From contig NZ_RWIU01000004.1 of the NCBI RefSeq assembly GCF_003944765.1, positions 457,072 to 521,071 on the forward strand: a stretch of 64,000 bases of DNA, given 5' to 3'. Shown in pieces: positions 60,975 to 64,000 of this stretch. The notes under the pieces were generated by a model that made no database searches, was not told the origin of the DNA, and saw nothing but the letters and a program-made list of their open reading frames with translations. Each line of letters begins with the position of its first letter. Positions within the stretch are counted from its first letter, which is position 1. This stretch comes from Hymenobacter perfusus. GTDB lineage: Bacteria; Bacteroidota; Bacteroidia; Cytophagales; Hymenobacteraceae. The position numbers were made by a program, and so were the translations under genes.

Positions 60975-62264
60975 ATGCGCCTTTCCCCCGTCCGGCTCCT
61001 GCTGCCGGCCCTGGTTGTCACGCTGGCTGCCTGCTCCGAACAAAAAACGGCTCGTCAGGAGCAAACGGCCCCACCTGTTGCCGCCCCCGATACCGCCACG
61101 GCCCCGCCAGCCACCCCACCCAAGCCGGCGGCCCCCGATACGGCCGCTCTGCACAATGTGGCTGCGTTTCTGGCCGGCCTGCCCGTCAGCCGCCAGAGCG
61201 AGTTGCGCCCCCTCACTGCCCAGCCCGCCTGGCAGGCCTACGCCGCCGACCAAACCAAAAGCTGGAATACGTATCACGCTACCCGCACCGCCAAAATTGA
61301 ACAGTGGGCTGCTACCGAGCTGGATTCGGTGCGGGCCGCTAGCCCCACGGTATTCTACCCCTTCAGCGGCCCCGATTTTCTCAACGTCGTTACCATGTTC
61401 CCCACCAGCACCACCTATGTGTTGATGGGACTGGAGCCGATTGGCACGGTGCCGGCCCCTGCCACGCTGGAAAACCCGCGTCTCTTCCCGGCCCTGAAGG
61501 CCTCGCTCTGGTCGGTTCTTAACTTCAGCTTCTTCCGCACCAACGATATGGCCGTGGAGCTGAATTCCAAAAAGCCCGACAGCAATACGCTCAGCAAAGC
61601 CAATTCCATTGTAAAAACGGCCGAGAAAACGAACCAGCGCGTCAACATCGGGGGCGTGGTGCCGTTGTTGCTGCTATTCGCCGCCCGCACCGACCACCAG
61701 GTGGAGTCCCTGCGCTACGTGCAGCTGACCCCCGAGGGCCAGCTCACCGATGCCGATCCGGCCACTGTGCAGAAACCCGGCCTCAACGTGGTGCCTGGGG
61801 TAGAAGCGAAGCTGCGCAGCAAAGCTGGCCAGGAGAAAACTGTAGTGTACCTCTCGGCCGATATCAGCGACTGGAAGCTGGGCAACACCAAAGATGCCGC
61901 GCTGAAATACGTGCGTACCCTCGGGCCACTGACTACCTACGTGAAGTCGGCCACCTACCTCATGCACAAAAGCTACTTCAGCAAGGTGCGCAACCTCATT
62001 CTGGAACGCAGTAATTACCTGTTGCAGGATGATTCGGGCATTGCCATGAAATACTTCCGGCCCGCTGACTGGCAGTTTACCTACTACGGTACCTACAAGC
62101 GGCCCATTAATCTGTTCGCCAAGCAATACCAGCCCGCCCTCACCGCCGCCTACACCGACAAGGCTAACCCGCCGCGCCCCCTGCCGTTCGGCACCGGCTA
62201 CAACTGGCGCCAGAACGATTCCAACTTGTTACTGGCCCGGCGTCGGGAGCCGGTGCAGCCGTAA
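60975..62264 (+). CDS. Lipoprotein of unknown function
   Basis: 429 residues. Lipobox TLAACS gives lipidated Cys near 20. A Pro/Ala/Thr linker (about 30-60) precedes a domain with PVSRQSELRPLTAQPAW, ATELDSVRAASPTVFYPFSGPDFLNVV, YVLMGLEPIGTVP, RYVQLTPEGQLT and VVYLSADISDWKLGN. I associate this pattern with uncharacterised Bacteroidota lipoproteins only. It sits 59 bases after the K+ channel gene. Confidence 0.8.
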   Translation: MRLSPVRLLLPALVVTLAACSEQKTARQEQTAPPVAAPDTATAPPATPPKPAAPDTAALHNVAAFLAGLPVSRQSELRPLTAQPAWQAYAADQTKSWNTYHATRTAKIEQWAATELDSVRAASPTVFYPFSGPDFLNVVTMFPTSTTYVLMGLEPIGTVPAPATLENPRLFPALKASLWSVLNFSFFRTNDMAVELNSKKPDSNTLSKANSIVKTAEKTNQRVNIGGVVPLLLLFAARTDHQVESLRYVQLTPEGQLTDADPATVQKPGLNVVPGVEAKLRSKAGQEKTVVYLSADISDWKLGNTKDAALKYVRTLGPLTTYVKSATYLMHKSYFSKVRNLILERSNYLLQDDSGIAMKYFRPADWQFTYYGTYKRPINLFAKQYQPALTAAYTDKANPPRPLPFGTGYNWRQNDSNLLLARRREPVQP

Positions 62265-62403
62265 GTACTCCTATATATATAGGTGTAGCGTTGCGTCTGG
62301 CTACCAACGGTATTCGCGGAGCAGCCCGTAATGCAGTCGGTAGCACGCCATAGTTAGCAAAAGGCTGTTTGCTGAACTATCAACAGAAAATCAGGTGTAC
62401 AGC

Positions 62404-62435
62404 CGAAAGCCGCTTCCATCGGGAGGCGGCTTTCG
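62404..62435 (+). terminator. Terminator between the lipoprotein and serine hydrolase genes
   Basis: CGAAAGCCGCTTCC pairs with the downstream GGGAGGCGGCTTTCG around a 3-nt loop, followed by TCGTTTTC. It lies about 56 bases before the ATG at 62491. Confidence 0.6.
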
Positions 62436-62490
62436 TCGTTTTCAGCCGACTAGGGCGGAAGAGGAGAGGGGTTTTGCCGTATCTTCCTCT

Positions 62491-63783
62491 ATGATTCGAT
62501 TTGCTGCGCTGCTGCTGGCCGGTGCTGTGGGAACAGCCCTTACTCTTTCTCCCCCCACCTCCCAGCCCATTCCCGTTGCCACCGCTCCTGCCGACAGCCC
62601 GCTCCTGGATAGTCTCCTGCATTCCGACGCCCGCCTGCTGCCCGTCGTCAATCGGGCCGAAACCTACGAGCTACAGGTTATCTACACCCAAATCAACCGC
62701 GACGCACAGCTCCGACCCACCTTCGTGCAGCACAGCTTCCGGCTCGATGCCCGTCAGTACTTCAATCCGGCCAGTCTGGTAAAGCTCCCCACGGCTGCTT
62801 TGGCCCTCGAAAAGCTCAACGACCTGAACCGACCCGGCCTCACCCGCCGCTCACCTATGCAAACCGGCGTGGCCTTCCGCTGCCAGACGCCCGCTCCCTA
62901 CAACCCGTCGCCCGATTCGGACCGGGTAAATACCGTGGGCAATTACATCAAGCGGATGCTGCTCATCAGCGATAATCAGGCCTATAACCGCCTCTACGAG
63001 TTTCTGGGTCAGGGCCCGCTCAATTCCCGTCTGGCCGAACTCGGCTACCCCGAGTCTCGCATCGTCCGCCGCTTCGCCCCCTGCGACACAGCCGCCAACC
63101 GCCACACCAACCCGCTGGAGTTTCGCAGTGCCACTACCGGGCAGGTAGTGTATCAGCAACCCGCCGCCGTCAGCCCGAGAGCCTTGTCCTTTCCTCTCGG
63201 CCGCATCACCAAAGGCCGGGCGTATCAGGCCGGTGGCCGCATTATCCACCAGCCCTATGATTTCACCACGGCCAATTACTTACCATTACAGTCAATTACC
63301 AGCCTGCTCCAGGTTGTACTGTTCCCCGAAATCCTGCCCGCCACCCAACGCCTGCGCCTCACCGCCGATGATTACGCTTTCCTTCGCTACTACTTGCATC
63401 ATACGCCGCACAGCTCTCTATATAGTATGTATAAAGGCAGCCGGTATTTCGATACCTACAAGAAGTACCTCTATTACGGCCGCCGCCCAACCACTGCTTC
63501 GGATACCGGCCTGCGCATCTATAATATAGTAGGCATGTCCCACGGCTACCTGGCCGATGTAGCCTACTTCGCCGATTCCACCCGGCAAACGGAGTTTATG
63601 CTAAGCGCCGTGCTGTACGTGAACCAAGATGGCATTATCAATGACGGCGCCTACGAGTACGAAACGGTAGGATTACCATTTCTGGCGGCATTAGGTCAGA
63701 CAATCCGACAGTATGAAGCCTTGCGTCCGCGCACTAATCACCTCATACCACCAGATTTTACCATTCCAGAAACCATTCGGTAG
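62491..63783 (+). CDS. Secreted serine hydrolase, class A beta-lactamase fold
   Basis: 430 residues with a signal peptide (about 1-19). The catalytic SxxK motif is Ser95-Leu-Val-Lys98 in NPASLVKLPTAAL, and the SDN motif is Ser160-Asp161-Asn162 in LLISDNQAYNRLYEF. These define the penicillin-binding protein/beta-lactamase fold. The C-terminal half is longer than in class A beta-lactamases (about 290 residues in total) and the KTG motif is not obvious, so true beta-lactam hydrolysis is doubtful. It may act on peptidoglycan or another amide. The start at 62491 is chosen because the signal peptide begins there. Confidence 0.85.
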   Translation: MIRFAALLLAGAVGTALTLSPPTSQPIPVATAPADSPLLDSLLHSDARLLPVVNRAETYELQVIYTQINRDAQLRPTFVQHSFRLDARQYFNPASLVKLPTAALALEKLNDLNRPGLTRRSPMQTGVAFRCQTPAPYNPSPDSDRVNTVGNYIKRMLLISDNQAYNRLYEFLGQGPLNSRLAELGYPESRIVRRFAPCDTAANRHTNPLEFRSATTGQVVYQQPAAVSPRALSFPLGRITKGRAYQAGGRIIHQPYDFTTANYLPLQSITSLLQVVLFPEILPATQRLRLTADDYAFLRYYLHHTPHSSLYSMYKGSRYFDTYKKYLYYGRRPTTASDTGLRIYNIVGMSHGYLADVAYFADSTRQTEFMLSAVLYVNQDGIINDGAYEYETVGLPFLAALGQTIRQYEALRPRTNHLIPPDFTIPETIR

Positions 63784-64000
63784 CCAAAGGCAGAACCCAG
63801 CTCAAAAAGAATGATCCTGATACAGTGGGAGAAAGGGGCGGCAAGCGGGCCTTGAACGGCTTTTTTCAGCGGTGGGTTTGGACGCAGGCGAAAAAGGCCG
63901 CACTTTTGCACTCCCAATCCGAAACGCGGATGAGGCCGCTGCCAACCCCCGGGCCACCAGCGCGCACGACCTTCCTTGCCTCCCGGCTACTTGGCTCGGC
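63784..64000 (+). other. Right-edge intergenic region
   Basis: No gene is supported. Apart from the promoter-like motif listed separately nothing is recognised; the next gene or RNA would start beyond the window. Confidence 0.5.
63877..63908 (+). promoter_or_regulatory. Promoter-like motif for a gene or RNA beyond the window
   Basis: TTTG at 63877-63880, 20 bases of spacer, then CACTTTTG at 63901-63908. It differs from the Bacteroidota consensus only at the first base of the -7 element. Confidence 0.5.

Noticed and set aside
62491..63783. A clinically relevant class A beta-lactamase
   Set aside because: SxxK and SDN motifs are present, but the protein is much longer and no clear KTG or omega-loop Glu motif was found; general serine hydrolase is the safer call.

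Overview
The window looks like a chromosomal segment of a high-GC member of the Bacteroidota, most likely Hymenobacter or a close relative. This rests on gene families rather than any database search: DUF6799, DUF6150, DUF2480 and DUF2199 proteins, three tandem PorT-like barrels, an rpmH-rnpA-S41 peptidase order, and Bacteroidota-type promoters (TTTG, about 19-20 nt, then TAnnTTTG) before tRNA-His and rpmH. Hymenobacter-type inverted repeats sit at many gene ends.

Layout. 1-6.2 kb: a partial gene, a DUF6799 protein, an MFS exporter, an NlpE-like lipoprotein, a C2H2-like protein and an alpha/beta-hydrolase whose nucleophile position reads Gly. 6.5-11.4 kb: an SGNH hydrolase, then a minus-strand group of four uncharacterised genes (a membrane-anchored Ppx/GppA-like protein, a membrane coiled-coil protein, a soluble coiled-coil protein and a helical protein). 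11.4-13 kb: a 21-bp tandem repeat, a G-rich tract, an inverted repeat and an AT-rich TIR-domain gene. 13-26 kb: uvrA, a TspO-like protein, tpiA, a DUF6150 protein, a frameshifted OmpA-type lipoprotein, prmA and a 1739-residue secreted protein. 26-31 kb: plsY and an M20 dipeptidase with a decaying insertion between them. That insertion holds an orphan immunity-like protein, a frameshifted DUF2199 gene and short leftover copies of the 3' end of plsY and the 5' end of the dipeptidase gene. 31-32 kb: a second AT-rich island with a small membrane protein, a lipoprotein interrupted by an in-frame stop, and a 76-bp perfect palindrome.

32-47 kb is rich in envelope genes: three outer-membrane barrels, a PagL-like lipid A deacylase, a DUF2306-like membrane protein, pyrD, yifB, an msbA / small membrane protein / gmhA operon, a Rieske lipoprotein, a Wzi-like barrel, a FemAB-like acyltransferase overlapping upp. 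47-54 kb: a small membrane protein, a DEAD-box helicase, tRNA-His, a PfkB kinase, a small disordered protein, a lipoprotein and an M61 peptidase. 54-64 kb: rpmH-rnpA-S41 protease, tsaB-DUF2480, an APC permease, a voltage-gated-type K+ channel with a C-terminal zinc ribbon, a lipoprotein and a class A beta-lactamase-like serine hydrolase. A promoter-like motif near the right edge probably serves a gene beyond the window.

No CRISPR array, transposase, integrase, prophage or rRNA was seen. The strongest unexplained signals are the layered plsY/M20 island, a family of inverted repeats built from GTGANNTN octamers, the four-gene Ppx/GppA-like and coiled-coil group, and several genes broken by single-base changes.
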